From Escallonia rubra (lineage: Eukaryota; Streptophyta; Magnoliopsida; Escalloniales; Escalloniaceae), in NCBI GenBank assembly GCA_033065855.1, contig JAVXUO010002997.1, positions 1 to 64,000 of the forward strand: a stretch of 64,000 nucleotides of DNA, in the 5' to 3' direction. Of this stretch, positions 19,096 through 30,704 are shown one piece after another. The first letter of the stretch is position 1. Every line of letters begins with the position of its first letter. A model generated the notes under the pieces. The model was not told the DNA's origin. It made no database searches and saw nothing but the letters and a program-made list of their open reading frames with translations. The translations under genes were made by a program, and so were the position numbers.

Positions 19096-20156
19096 ATCTG
19101 TGTAACTCTCTATCGGCTCGGTGCAATCTTAAGTTTGCTCCTAATCACTTGGATCTTGTCTACAGTGATTTGAACAAGTTCTGGACCTATAAATTTGCTT
19201 TTTCCAACCTCACTCCAACAAATTGATGACCAACACCTTCTCCCATAAAGAGCCTCAAATGGTGCCATCTGAATGCTAGCATGATAACTATTATTGTAAG
19301 TAAATTCTATCTATGGTAAATGATCATCCTAATTACCTCGAAAATCCATAACACAAGCTCGCAGCATATCCTCCAATGTCTGGATAGTTCACTCAGATTG
19401 CCCGTCTGTTTGTGGATGGAAAGCCGTGCTAAGATTTAGTCGGGTACCCATGACCTCTTGCAAACTGCCCCAAAAGCGTGAGGTAAATTGAGGGTCTCTA
19501 TCTGACACAATAGATAAGGGCATTCCGTGCAACCTAAGTATTTTTCGAAAGTACAAGTTAGCAAGTACCTCAATCGAATCCTTGTTTCTTATGGCTAAAA
19601 AGTGAGCTGATTTGGTCAACCAGTCAACTATCACCCACATTGCATCATGTCGTTTTGTAGTTGGCGGCAGTCCAACCACAAAATCCATCATTATATGCTC
19701 CCACTTCCACTCCGGAATAACAAGTGGTTGCAATTTCCCAATGGGTCTCTGATGTTCTGCTTTAATCCGCTGACAAACCAAACATCTAGCCACAAAGTCC
19801 GCTACCTTTCTTTTCATGTTATTCCACCAATAAGCATCCCGTAAATTTTGGGGAAAAGGTGAATTGTGAGTCTCCGTGAGAATCTCCTTCTTTAATTCTA
19901 GATCTGAAGGAACACACAGTCTAGAACCCATATGAAGAATACCCTCATTATCCAATCTAAAATCTGTGTACCCACCTTCTTTAACTATGTCACTAATCTT
20001 TACCAATTCAGGATCTGACGGTTGAGCCACCTTGACTCTTTCTATCAATGATGGTTGAACTTCCAAATGTGCTACATACCCACCAGAATGAGGAAATCTT
20101 ACCTCGACTCCTAACTTCTCCAATTCTTCCAACAATTGAGGTTGTGTAGTAAGCAT
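19096..20156 (-). pseudogene. pol: Integrase of the Del/Tekay-type element
   Basis: The zinc-binding motif (HNSPF, then CLVCQ) and catalytic core are present: MMDFVVGLPPT (D), IVSDRDPQFTSRFW (D) and HPQTDGQSE (E). Directly after that E a TGA at 19389 interrupts, very likely from CGA (R is usual there). The sequence goes on with TIQTLEDMLRACVMDFRGN and further stops. The start of the frame is internal to the polyprotein. Confidence 0.9.
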
Positions 20157-20704
20157 AGCAGAAAGTCTTCACGTAGTCTTCCTACTTAGCGCATCCGCTA
20201 CAACATTAGCCTTACCTAGATGGTACAAAGTAGTGCAATCATAGTCCTTCAAAAATTCCAACCACTGTCTATGTCTCATGTTCAATTCTTTTGTGTGAAT
20301 ATGTATTTCAAACTCTTTTGGTCCGTATAGATTTCACACGGTTCACCGTATAAATAATGATGCCAAATCCTCAATGCAAAAATCACAGCTGCTAGTTCTA
20401 AGTCATGGGTAGGATAATTCAACTCATGATGTTTAAGTTATCTGGAGGCATACGCAATTACCTTACCCCGTTGCATAAGCACACAACTGAGTCCTTGTAG
20501 TGATGCATCGCTATAGATGACGAACCCTCCAGATTCAGATATCAGTGTTAAGACTGGTGCCGAAATCAAACGCTTGTTCAAATTTTGAAAGCTTTTTTCA
20601 CATTCATCTGGCCACAAAAATTTAGCATATTTTCTTGTCAACTGGGTCAAAGGAATATAAATGCGAGAAAAATCTTCAACAAACCTCCTATAGTAACCTG
20701 CCAA
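20157..20704 (-). pseudogene. pol: RNase H of the Del/Tekay-type element
   Basis: The frame 20704-20438 encodes the RT-RNase H connection and start ([32 protein letters not shown]). Broken pieces of the rest follow to 20157 ([17 protein letters not shown], then ADALSRK). The domain degrades the RNA template. Frames change twice within it. Confidence 0.82.
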
Positions 20705-21539
20705 TCTCTGTCACAGAGGTCGGTCTCTCCCAATTCACAATTCCTTCAATCTTAGCAAGATCCACGGATATCCCATCCTTAGTCACTACATGACCCAAGA
20801 AAGAAACATGTTCCAACCAAAACTCACACTTACTGAACTTGGCATAAAGTTTGTGCTCCCTCAAAATCTGTAAAACTATAGTCAAATGTTTCTCATGCTC
20901 TTCTTCACTCTTGGAATAAACTAAGATATCGTCTATAAAGATAATCAAAAACTGATCCAAGTACTTCTTAAACACCCTGTTCATAAGGTCCATAAATGCG
21001 GCCGAAGCATTCATCAAACCAAAAGGCATGATTAAAAATTCGTAATGGCCATACCGTGTCCTAAAAGAAATCTTTGGTACATCCTCATTCTTCACCTTAA
21101 GCTGATGGTAACCAGATCGAAGATCTATTTTCGAGAAGTGTCATGCACCTTGAAGTTGATCAAATAGGTCGTCGATTCTAGGTAGTGGATATTTATTTCA
21201 GACTGTCAGGCGATTTAGCTCCCTATAATCGATACATAAACGCATGCTCCCATCCTTCTTTTTAACAAACAGTATTGGCGCACCCCATGGAGACACACTA
21301 GGACGAATCATACATTTGTCTAAGAGTTCTTGTAATTGCTCATTTAGTTCAGTAGGAGCCAACCTGTAGAGCGCTTTAGAGATAGGTGTTGCACCGGAAA
21401 TCAAATCAATAGTAAACTCAATCTCCATATCTGGCGGAAGACCTGACAAGTCTTCTGGAAACACTTCCGAAAATTCACGAACCACAGGGACATCCTCAAG
21501 CCTAACTCCGGTTATGCGAGTGTCATGAATGTGAGCCAA
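20705..21539 (-). pseudogene. pol: Reverse transcriptase of the Del/Tekay-type element
   Basis: The frame 21539-21198 carries [38 protein letters not shown] and [11 protein letters not shown]. Positions 21095-20688 carry [19 protein letters not shown] and the catalytic [11 protein letters not shown]. Between them the sequence is shifted or mutated (about 21100-21197). This is the polymerase of a chromovirus; it is broken here. Confidence 0.9.
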
Positions 21540-22139
21540 ATAACCTCTACAACCCTTCCTAAGAAGACGTTTGGCACGTAGAGACGAAACAAATCAGGTA
21601 GGGTACTGACCCTAGCCCCTTGAATCTTAAATTCGGGCTGATTCAGAATCGAAAATAGAACTTCTTTGCTAAAGCAGTCTATTCTGGCATGATTGTAAGA
21701 AAACCAATCCATACCCAAAATCACATCGAAATCCTTCATATCTAGCGGAATTAAGTCCATCGCCAATACTCTATTATCGACGATGATGGAGCACAAATTA
21801 TATACTCTGGAGGCAACCACATGGTTCCCAATAGGGGTATCAACATAGAGTTCAGTTTCCAAGCTGCTAGGTTTAACAGTCAAATACTCAAAAAAAGATG
21901 CCGAAACAAATGAATGTGTGGCACCGGGATCTAGTAACGCAAATGCCTTCCTATCACAGACTTTAAAGGTACCTGTTACAACATCATTTGACACTCCCGC
22001 CTCACGAGTCGTCATGGCAAAGACTCTGGCACGCCCCACCCATGCTCTTGGTTTATCATCTTCTTTCTTATTCCATTTCGAATCACGACGTGGCTTGGTG
22101 CATTTTTTGGCTATGTGTCCCACTGCTCCGCAATTATAA
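21540..22139 (-). pseudogene. pol: Zinc knuckle and aspartic protease
   Basis: A CCHC knuckle CYNCGAVGHIAKKC starts the region, followed by the protease with ALLDPGATHSFVSASF and VILGMDWFSYNHARIDC. DPGATHSF is a usual variant in Del/Tekay elements, so the active site looks intact. A TGA at 22145 separates it from gag. Confidence 0.87.
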
Positions 22140-22144
22140 CACGC

Positions 22145-23008
22145 TCATGTGTCCTTATAGCAGGGCGAGTTCCCATTATATTTTCCACAAGTAGTGCAAT
22201 TTCTAGTACCGCCTTGAGTCTGCTGCCTTTGCCCCGATCCACCTAACAATCTTCTCTTGACATCTGATGCTGGTTTCCTTCCACTTCCAGAGTTCTTTTC
22301 ATTACGATCCATCTTCTTCCTCTTATCTTCCCAGATGAGCAGTTGTTCATCATGAATGTGCTCCAGACGTTGCGCCCCATCGACCACTTGTGCATAGGTA
22401 GGGTTATCCAGAATGGACATCTGTCGCCTTATCTCAAAGCGCAGTCCCTCTCGAAACTTACGAGCATGATGACTCTCGTCTTGAACAACATACGAGGCAA
22501 ATCTTGAAATTCGTGCAAATCGCTCCTCATACTCCGTGATCATCTCATTTGGAAGCTGAGCGATCCTCATAAAGTCACTTTCCATAGCCTCCTTCACATT
22601 TGGGGGAAACTAGTTCGTGAAGAAGCGGTCTTGAAATGCTTGCCATGTGAGATCTCTTTTCTCTTCTACCGTCATCATCCTTGAGGTCATCTTCCATCAT
22701 TGGTCAGCCTTGCCTGTCAACTAAAAATTTGCTAACTTCACTTTTTGTTTGTCTGGGCACCCTATCACCTCAAATACCTTATCCAATTCATTAACCCATG
22801 TCTCTACAGCCACAGAATCCACGGCCTTATCAAACTTATTTGGTCGCAAACTAGTGAATTGTTTCAAGATCGCAGCGTTAACCGTAACCAGTGCAGCGTT
22901 GGGTTCTTCATCCCCTCTTCCACCTCGGCCTCCTCTGCCACCACGAATTCCACCGTGGTTACTCATCCTGATTAGCACCATAAACATAATTAAGTCTAAT
23001 GCTAACAC
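22145..23008 (-). pseudogene. gag: gag of the Del/Tekay-type element
   Basis: The N-terminus is glycine/arginine-rich (GGIRGGRGGRGGRGDEEP) and leads to the gag fold (FTSLRPNKFDKAVDSVAVET, WVNELDKVFEVIGC). TAG at 22721 and TGA shortly after interrupt. The fold resumes with DFMRIAQLPNEMITEYEERF and LRFEIRRQM up to 22145, including a degenerate first knuckle (CTTCGKYNGNSPC). It would form the particle; the stops disable it. Confidence 0.85.
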
Positions 23009-23090
23009 ACTTAATCAAGTACTAATCCTAACAAGCGCGGAAGCTTTAAATTAACATATCTCAACTGGTTCTAAGAGTCTACATAATCTC

Positions 23091-23110
23091 AAACCTAGGC
23101 TCTGATACCA
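23091..23110 (-). promoter_or_regulatory. Primer binding site (initiator tRNA-Met type)
   Basis: Three bases past the 5' LTR the minus strand reads TGGTATCAGAGCCTAGGTTT. TGGTATCAGAGC is the standard complement of the plant initiator tRNA-Met 3' end. Confidence 0.92.
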
Positions 23111-23113
23111 AAC

Positions 23114-24492
23114 TGTAACGCCCCTGGCCTTGGAAGCCGTTACCAATGTACTTCGAGTCCTAAATCATATGCATTCTAATAAATACTCAATTACACCAAG
23201 GTATAAACAAAGCATCTAATTGATTATCAACAAGCATCTCCAAAAGGTAGAGGTGCAAAACAACCTTGCCTCATACAACCATTAATCACAAAAGAATGAT
23301 CCATCCTCAAATTCTATTACAAAAGTCTAATGCCAAATCAAATTATCCACATCCGGGTAAAGTTCTCAAAAAGGAATACATTATTTTTGACATACTAACA
23401 AAATAGGAACTATAATTCCCCGAATGTGCCAAGCTCCTAATCATGCTTACCACATGTGATAAGGGACATAACAACAAATAGGGGTGAGCTCAAATAGCCT
23501 AGTAAGGGGAAATCAAATGGAAGCGAATACGTTATTTCGTATTTAAGAACAAATCCATAACTTTGACGAACAAACAATAGTAATTGACATTTACGTCAAA
23601 TAAGCGAATCAAATATACGAAATGATCATTAGTGGCCATAAGCCCAAATCGAACACAAAACCCGAAGGTGCGAAACACATATCGGTAGCGAAATAGCCGT
23701 CACTATGAGGACTATCCGAAAGTCACTTAAAGTGACTACAAAAGTTACCAAGTAACTACAAAAGTCACCGAAGTGACTAGAAAAGTCTTAAAGACTCCCT
23801 TTTTCAACACAAGGTTGTTCATTCTAATGATCATATGCAAATTACAAATTACAAATTTCAAATAGTAATGAAGGCAAATACGAAACACGTTGAACGATTC
23901 TCTAAATTTGTATAACAACTAGTAAAGTGATACTAATTAACGAATCCTTACCACAACAAGAAATACGAAATCTCTTACCTTAATCAAGTCATTTGGTACG
24001 AAATCCTTAAAGTGTTGCCTTAGTATCTCAAGAGTCTTCCAAGCCCTCTCTCTCTTTCTCTCAACCTTTAAGAAGAGAAGCAAGGGAACTAAAAAAGAAG
24101 AGTTGGAGGGAAAAGAAACTATTTATAGGAAGAATCCTAAGTTGGCGATTTACACTAACACTCTCTAAACTTATGTATCTTATTCAAAATGTACCCAAAA
24201 CTTGCCAATATTTACGAAAAGGGAACCTAATACTTTCATTCGAAGGAAAACTATTCCTTCGAGCGAATCCTTCAGTCGCGAAATAGCCTCCTTTGCACTC
24301 ATTCTTTTTCATTCGACCGAAAACATTTCCATTCGACTGAATCCATCAGTTGCTTCATCTCTTCGATTTAAAACACTTTTCATTCGACCGAAAGTACTGT
24401 TTACTTTTTTTCCCTTCTTCTTCTAATGATCTATCCCTTAATTTATTTTCCAACAAATATGATCTTCATTAGCATAAAAAGGGGCTCTTACA
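23114..24492 (-). repeat. 5' LTR of the Del/Tekay-type element
   Basis: 1379 bp, from TGTAACGCCCC to GGGGCTCTTACA, the partner of 17184-18601. Its palindrome array (23721-23797) has one unit fewer. A TATA box (TATAAATAG on the minus strand) lies at about 24119-24127, so transcription would start near 24095. Confidence 0.94.
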
Positions 24493-24669
24493 AATGGCAT
24501 GAATAAATCTTTACACAAGGAAAAAATTATCTGATTCTTCTCTGTCTTGACTAACGCCTGATTGAAGCCTTGAGAGCTTGTTTCTGGACAAAATAACGAA
24601 TTTAGTTGAGTTTGCCATAAACACTTGATCAATTTTCACGGCGAACAAGCTTGAATGACAACTCAACTT

Positions 24670-25085
24670 GAATGGTGTATTCTTTGACTTGAGGAGTTTG
24701 TGTCTTCAATTGAGCAGATCTCTGGCTTGAGAGAATAAACTTTATTTTAAGAGAATAAACTTCTTCTCTGGCATAAGAGAAAAACTTGGAAGTTTTCTCC
24801 TTAAGGCTCATCCCCTATAACTGTAGTGGTGAATAAGAGTATTGCTACAAGATTGTATCACCTTGATAATTATCTGTTAATTTTTAAAAAGATAAATGTC
24901 ATATTTATGACATCATCTAATTGGCTAGAAACTTAAGGTGATGCATGAAGTCTTTTGATTGACCAGACCACCTCATTGTGACATAGTGAAAGATAATTGT
25001 AATAATAATAATTGCTAAATTAGTCTTTTAGTCATATCCATTTCTTAGGGAACACATGTCACCTTTTCATTTGTCAACTAATACT
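24670..25085. repeat. Right LTR remnant of the older nested element
   Basis: The direct-repeat partner of 14366-14735 (for example GAGAAAAACTTG, AAGGCTCA, AAGGTGATGCATGA, TTTTGATTGACCAG, CACATGTCACC). The stretch 24493-24669 between the Del-type LTR and this copy may be the last internal part or the LTR start; the boundary is not clear. Confidence 0.7.
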
Positions 25086-25105
25086 TATTCTAAAGACAAA
25101 TAAAT

Positions 25106-25330
25106 AATTACTCATTCCGTCTAAAAAATTGATCGTATTTCCTTTTTGGGCCATCCCACAAAAATTGCTCAATTTCCAAATTAAAAAAAATTCTATAGGT
25201 ATTTTTACATATTACCTTTTTATAAAAGAAAAATAGAGGAGGGGGGAGGGGAACCCAATTACGGGAAAAAGGTTCATGCTTTATTGTAAATGAGTTGTCC
25301 TAAAAGAAATGGGCATGGGGCTTAAATGTT
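25106..25330. mobile_element. Possible Stowaway-like (Tc1/mariner) remnant
   Basis: ACTCATTCCGTCTAAAAAAT followed by TTCCTTTTTGGGCCATCCCA resembles the CTCCCTCCGTCCC-type terminus of plant mariner-like elements. A loose inverted counterpart (GAGTTGTCCTAAAAG) lies near 25290. The far end and TA duplication are not clear. Confidence 0.35.
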
Positions 25331-25519
25331 TGAGGATAGGTGTCATTAGAAACTTAGTGCCTCCTCTGTCAATGACCCAAAATCAACTACGAGTTTGTCA
25401 TATCTGGCCAGTATATGTGCTACCATGGTTCCGGTCTTTCTCGCTTATAGCACCTAAAATATGTTAATCTCTACATAAAAATCTGTGTATCACTAATTAT
25501 GTTCCCAATATTGAAGAGA

Positions 25520-25870
25520 TTTTCTTCCTCTTTTTGCTGAGCAATAACAACTTTTGTCGAGTTACCTTTTAGTTGAATCTCCCAAGAATAAGCTTCAAGA
25601 GCAAAGAGAATTGCTTCCATGGCTACTCAAGCTTCTACGATCTCCAGGTTTGTCACATCAGCAATCTTCATGGATAAGTCTGTGGAGAATATTTCTTGGC
25701 TATCCCTTACCACTACCCTCGCTCCCATAGTTTCAGCTTCCTTGAAAATTGTATCATTGAAATTATCTTTGTAAAGGCCCGCTGACAGTGAGCGCCATTC
25801 TCGAGGGATCTTCAACATTTGGTTAACATTGGACTTTTGAGCGTGCTGAAAAGCTTCCAAAACATTATTG
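25520..25870 (-). pseudogene. RNase H-like (RVT_3 type) remnant, LINE-associated
   Basis: The minus-strand frame has WRSLSAGLYKDNFNDTIFKE, MGARVVVRDSQEIFS and, after a stop, MEAILFALEAYSWEIQLKG with NSTKVVIA. The order resembles plant RNase H-like domains found at the end of LINE polyproteins and in related gene fragments: a W-x-P-P-G-x-x-K-x-N-x-D-G-A start, G-x-G-V-V-V-R-D, then an E-x-x-A-x-x-x-A-L helix. Key acidic residues are partly lost. The rest of a LINE is not seen. Confidence 0.55.
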
Positions 25871-25932
25871 CCTGGGTATGTATTTCCAAAGCATTTCTTT
25901 TTATCCCATTATTATAACACATATCATTACAA

Positions 25933-27075
25933 TAGAGATGTCAAACGGGTCAGGCCGCCCACGAGCTGGCCCAATCCGGCCCTAAATTGGCCCGAGCTAA
26001 CCCGACCCTCTTTGTGAACAGTGTCGGCCCCTAACCCATAGGGCCTAGGCCAGACCTTCTTTTTTCGCAAAAATATCTAGCCCGGCCCAGCCCTAAAAAG
26101 GACCTGGTCAGGCCCGATTTTGGCCCTCTTTCTGGCCCGGCCCCATGACTTTTGAATTTTCAGATTCGTCTCCCCCCCCCCCCCCAACGACCATTTTCCC
26201 CACTTTTTGAAAAATTCCACTTTTACTCCCTCCCAACATTTATATAATGGCTAGTTTGGGGGATATTTTCGTCCAACAAATTTTTGATAATTCTTTTATG
26301 CTTTTTTACACTTTTACCCTTCCCAACAACTATAAACGACTAATTTTAAGGGGCATTTTGGTCTTTTGTAAACTTTAATTTTTTTTATAAATTCACACCA
26401 TTTCTTTCATATTTTTCACACCAATCTTCTCACTCTCTCTTATCTAAAATTCTACATTTTTACAAGCTTTGCTACCATTGTTATTTCTTATTAATTACTA
26501 ACCTTATCTAATTTTCAATTACAAGTATTAATTAGTTATTTACTACTCTTATTTCTTTGCATTTAGTTACTCTTACTAAATTCTACAAGCTTAGCCACCA
26601 TTGTTATTTGTTATTAAGTACTAACTCTCTCCAAATTTTAGTTACAATTATTATTTAATTATTTACTACTCTTATTCCTTTGCATTTAGTCATTCTTACT
26701 AGTTTTATTCTTCATTCTAGTAAAAAAAATTTAGTGCCAAATATGTCTCGATTTTTTAAATCACGTAGCAAACGTGGATCATCATCACAAGCACCACCAC
26801 TACCACAAGCACCACGACCACCACCACCACAATCACTAATCCAAGCACCACCACAACCATTTGATTATGTAGTTCCGGCACGAATGAGTACAGGCTGTAT
26901 AGATACCCAAGCCAATTGGGGGAGTTCAACCAAAACATTCTAGATCTTGAATATACGCCCTCACAAGATATCCTGCATTATAGTCAAGGACGCAGCTCGG
27001 TTGGTGAAGCTACTACTATGGGACATAATTTTAATCTGATGAACGGTCATCATGGTGGAGGGCCGAGCAATCCTT
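25933..27075 (+). mobile_element. 5' part of a hAT transposon, truncated
   Basis: The left end TAGAGATGTCAAACGGGTCAG, followed by many GGCCC/GGCCCG words (25950-26150), is typical of hAT terminal regions, where such words repeat in both orientations. A C-run lies at 26172-26186. A short ORF follows (26743-26943). The hAT-like sequence stops near 27075, where Copia RNase H begins in the opposite orientation; the rest of the element is missing. Confidence 0.6.
26743..26943 (+). pseudogene. N-terminus of a hAT transposase
   Basis: ATG at 26743 gives MSRFFKSRSKRGSSSQAPPL, a proline/glutamine-rich stretch, then a stop at 26941. A second frame carries on with FNQNILDLEYTPSQD and HYSQGRSSVGEATTM to about 27070. 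Basic and Q/P-rich N-termini preceding a BED finger are common in plant hAT transposases, but no finger is reached here. The identification depends on the terminal repeats and is tentative. Confidence 0.45.
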
Positions 27076-27077
27076 CT

Positions 27078-27559
27078 GGATCCATAGTAGAGTGAGATAT
27101 ACAAGTCTGTTTCTTAGAAGGCCATGAAACGGCTCCACCCCCAAGGGTAAAATCCCACCCAAATGTGGACTTGCTATCCCCTGTACTTGTAATCTAACTA
27201 GCATCGGTGTACCCCTTAAGTGTGCCCGGCTCTTCACTATAAAACAAACCAAGTTTTATAATTCTCTTTATGTATCTGAATATTCTACTAATTCCTTCCC
27301 AGTTCTCTACACTAGGGTTACTTGTAAATCTACTCAATTTACAAACTGCAAATGCTATATCAAGTCGTGTGCAATGCATTAAATACATTAAACAACCAAT
27401 AACACTAGCATACTTTAATTGTGCCACTGGTCTTCCAAGATTTTTAGTCACCTTAATGTTAGAATCATAAGGAGTACTAAAATATTTGAAACCAAGATGT
27501 TGGAATTTAGATATGATTTTCTCAACATAATGTGATTGGTAAAGAGCAAAATCCCCCAC
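27078..27559 (-). pseudogene. pol: Copia RNase H, truncated
   Basis: The frame from 27559 gives GDFALYQSHYVEKIISKF, YASVIGCLMYLMHCTRLDIA and LGLFYSEEPGTLKGYTDAS. After a stop at 27194 it continues with [18 protein letters not shown] and [15 protein letters not shown], where the conserved motif is cut off. The next bases belong to the hAT-like piece. Confidence 0.85.
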
Positions 27560-27599
27560 TATGTTTTGTCACTTTAATACCTAAGATGGTATCAACCTC

Positions 27600-28280
27600 T
27601 CATAAATCTTTCATTTTAAACATAGAAGAAAGATACTGCTTAGTCTCATTTATGCCAATCATATTAGTCCCAATAATTAGCATGTCGTCAACATACAAAC
27701 ATACGATAACACAATAATCCTTAGTAAATTTAGAATAAATGCACTTATCTACACTATTATGCTTAAAATCCGTATGACAACACAAATGAGTCAAACTTTT
27801 AATGCCACTGTTTAGGTGCTTGTTTTAAACAATACAAGGATTTTACTTACTTGCAGACTTTATTCTTATTGCCTGGTAGAACGAACCCTTCTGGTTGTTC
27901 CATATAAATCTCTTCATTTAAATTATCATTTAAAACTGCAATTTTAACATCCATTTGATGGATGTAAAGATGGTATATAGATGACAACGCAAACAAAATT
28001 CTAGTAGAAATAATTCTAGCCACATGAGCATACGTATCAAAATAGTCTACTCCTTCTTTCTGTCTAAAACCTTTAGCTACTAATCTAGCTTGAAGGTTTG
28101 TACAGAACCATTAGAATTATACTTCCTTCTGAACACCCACTTACAACTTATAGGCTTTGACCCCGGAGGTAAGCCAACTAGTATCCTAGTTCCATTCGAC
28201 ATAATAGAGTCCATTTCATCATTAATGGCCTCTTTCGAGAATGCAGCATCTCTTGAAGTTACTGCTTCCATAAAGGTCAT
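27600..28280 (-). pseudogene. pol: Copia reverse transcriptase
   Basis: The start is AFSKEAINDEMDSIMSNGT followed by GLPPGSKPISCKWVFRRKYN (28280-28080). After shifted sequence the catalytic motif CLYVDDMLIIGTN appears in 27794-27600. This is the Copia polymerase, broken by several frameshifts. Confidence 0.87.
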
Positions 28281-29436
28281 TGGATCACTATCAACGTTAA
28301 GGACAATAAGAGTTTAATTTAAAACTATTTCTCGACTTCCTTCAACTAGGAAAATTATATAATCAGGTGAGATAAAATCTTTACCTAAATCTTTTCCTTT
28401 CTTATGCCTTTGACTCCTCCTAGGCTCCTCTCTAGGAACCATTGAAAAGTCTACGTCAACGTTAGGTTTAGTTCTTGAATTATATACTAATTCTGATTTA
28501 GAACTTTAACCTCTAAAATCTGAGATGAACTAACATTCAAAGAATGTTACATCTCTAGATTCAACTATCACATTTGATTCCAAATCAAGAATCCTAAATG
28601 CTTTACTATGTTGTGCATATCCAACAAAAGCTCTTTTAAGAGCTCTCGGTCCTAATTTAGTTCTTTTAGGATCTGGAACTCAATAGTATGCTAACCACCC
28701 CCACACTTTTGGATATTCTAGATTGGGTTTCCTACCTTTCCAAAATTCATAGGAAATCTTATTGGAATCTCTTGCATGGATTATATTATACACGTGACAA
28801 GCAGTTAACATAGCTTCTCCCTACAAGTTTAAAGGTAAGCCAACATTCATAATCATACAATTAGTCATTTCTACTAATGTACGATTTTTCTTTTCAGCTA
28901 AACCGTTATGTTGAGGTGTATAAGAGGCAGTCTTTTGATGTATAATGTCGTGCTCTTCACAGTAGGCATTAAACTCATTTGGAAAATATTCTAAACCTCT
29001 ATTAGTCCGAAAAATCTTAATCTTTTTATTGAGTTGATTTTCTACCTCTGACTTAGGTTTTGAACATACCAAATGCCTCATCTTTAGTTCTCATAAGATA
29101 CACGTACGTATATTTAGAGAAATTATCAATAAACATGATGAAATACCTCCTACCACCTCTAGTTACTAAACCATTTAATTCACATATATCTGAATGTACC
29201 AAATCTAAAAGTTTGGATTCCCTTTCTACACTTTTAAAAGGTTTCTTCGTCATTTTAGATTTAATACATACTTCACATTTATCAGTACTAACATGAGAAC
29301 ATGAAATTAAACCTAGATGCATCATGTTTCTAATGTACTTGTAATTTAAATGTGCTAATCTACTTTGCCAAAAATTAAAAGGCTCAACAATATAAGAAGA
29401 AGCAACATTTATTTCATTAAGACTGAGTTTGAACAT
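28281..29436 (-). pseudogene. pol: Copia GAG-pre-integrase and integrase
   Basis: 29436-29053 has FWQSRLAHLNYKYIRNMM, CEVCIKSKMTKKPF, DLVHSDICELNG (first D of the triad) and FIMFIDNFSKYTYVYLMRTK. After a frame change, 29081-28821 has EYFPNEFNAYCEEHDI and TPQHNGLAEKKNRTLVEM (E). The second D motif reads FRTNRGLEY, where RSDRGGE(Y/F) is usual, so the catalytic aspartate is lost. Only weak coding traces continue to 28281. Confidence 0.85.
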
Positions 29437-29499
29437 CCCATCACAACCATATCTCTTTCTAACAAAGTTTCCGTTCTTAGACAGAATTAACTTGTTGGA

Positions 29500-29880
29500 C
29501 TAAAAAAGAACACGAAAACCTTTCTTACAAACAAGGTTTACAGATACTAAATTCTTTTTAATAGCAGGGACATGTAGATCATTAAGAAGAGTTAATATCT
29601 TTCCAGATGTGAAGTTTAACTCCACACTGCCTTTGCCAAAAATATTTTCCCTCACCAGATTCCCCATTTGGACCTCTTGATTATTAGGCAATTCTTCGGC
29701 GGTCTTGAAAAGAGATATGTCCTTGAAAATGTGGGATGTGACTCCCGAATCAAATCACCATCCGAAACTTGAAGATGAATCAACCATATTAATTTCGGTA
29801 ACCATGGCCAATAGATTTTGCTTGAACATGTTTGCGGACTCACCAGTGGCTCCTTTTCCACTCTTTCGATGTCGGCATTC
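29500..29880 (-). pseudogene. pol: Copia protease
   Basis: FDSGVTSHI, where FDSGATSHI is usual, gives the aspartic active site (about 29735-29760). It is followed by NNQEVQMGNLVRENIFGKGS and DLHVPAIKKNLVSVNLVCKK, and a stop ends the frame at 29500. The DSG motif is kept, but a stop lies just before it. Confidence 0.8.
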
Positions 29881-30679
29881 TCATGCATAATGCCCCTTCT
29901 TTCCGCAAACATGACATTTACTCTTCTTTTTGTTCTTATTGAGATTGGTCCTCTTAAACATGTTGTCTTCTTTCTTAACTTGAAGAGCATGAAATGATTT
30001 TTCATTAGCGGCATCAACATAATTCACTTTGGAATTAAATTCAGTTTCTCCCTTTTTATATCTATTACGCGATTCCTCTTCTATACGAAGATGTTTCTGA
30101 ATTTTCTCCAAAGTAAAATTTTTCTCTCTATGCAACAATTTCTTCCTATAATATTTCCAAGATGGTGGTAACTTTGCAATTATCATATCAACATGAAAAA
30201 GAATCCGGAATTTTTCCATCAAGTTTGCAAATTTTATTTGCAATATCTTGCAATTCGTGAACTTGGTGGAGAATTGGTATGCCGTCTAACATGGTAAAAT
30301 CATTATACTCAGAAATTAAGAACTTATGTGTACCTTCTTCATGAACTTTATATTTGTACTCCAACGCCTTCCAGATTTCTTTAGCCGAATCAAATGACTT
30401 GTAGTTGTTGTAAAGACGATCCGAAAGTGCGTTGAGAATATGGCCCCAACACATAACTTCATCAGCGTTCCTCCTTTTCCATTCCTTCTTTTCATTCTCA
30501 CTAGCATTATCATCGGGCTCCGAAAGTGGCTCGCAATTTAAAATGTAGACAATCCTTAACACCGTGAGTAGGAATTTGACTTTGTCATGCCAACGACCAA
30601 AATTGCTACCATTAAATTGATCCAACTTGACGAGGTCTTGATTCATCATCTTGACAGAGGCACTAGTTTTCACTTCCAT
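29881..30679 (-). pseudogene. gag: Copia gag with zinc knuckle
   Basis: ATG at 30679 starts MEVKTSASVKMMNQDLVKLD and a Copia gag fold (FNGSNFGRWHDKVKFLLTVL, YKSFDSAKEIWKALEYKYK). A frameshift near 30220 moves to a frame with AKLPPSWKYYRKKLLHREKN and the knuckle CHVCGKKGHYA, cut by a stop at 29881. The start codon lies only about 25 bases from the LTR end. Confidence 0.85.
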
Positions 30680-30704
30680 TTTCTTTAAAATAACGTTCTA
30701 AACT

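Larger units (their letters stand above)
17184..24492 (-). mobile_element. Ty3/Gypsy chromovirus (Del/Tekay type)
   Basis: A 7309 bp element on the minus strand with LTRs 17184-18601 and 23114-24492. The primer site matches initiator tRNA-Met, and gag, protease, reverse transcriptase, RNase H, integrase and a chromodomain follow in order. The flanking five bases are AATAG on the left and AATGG on the right, a target duplication with one change. The LTRs differ at a few percent of sites by eye and by small indels, so the insertion is not recent. Several stops and frameshifts break the polyprotein. Confidence 0.94.
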
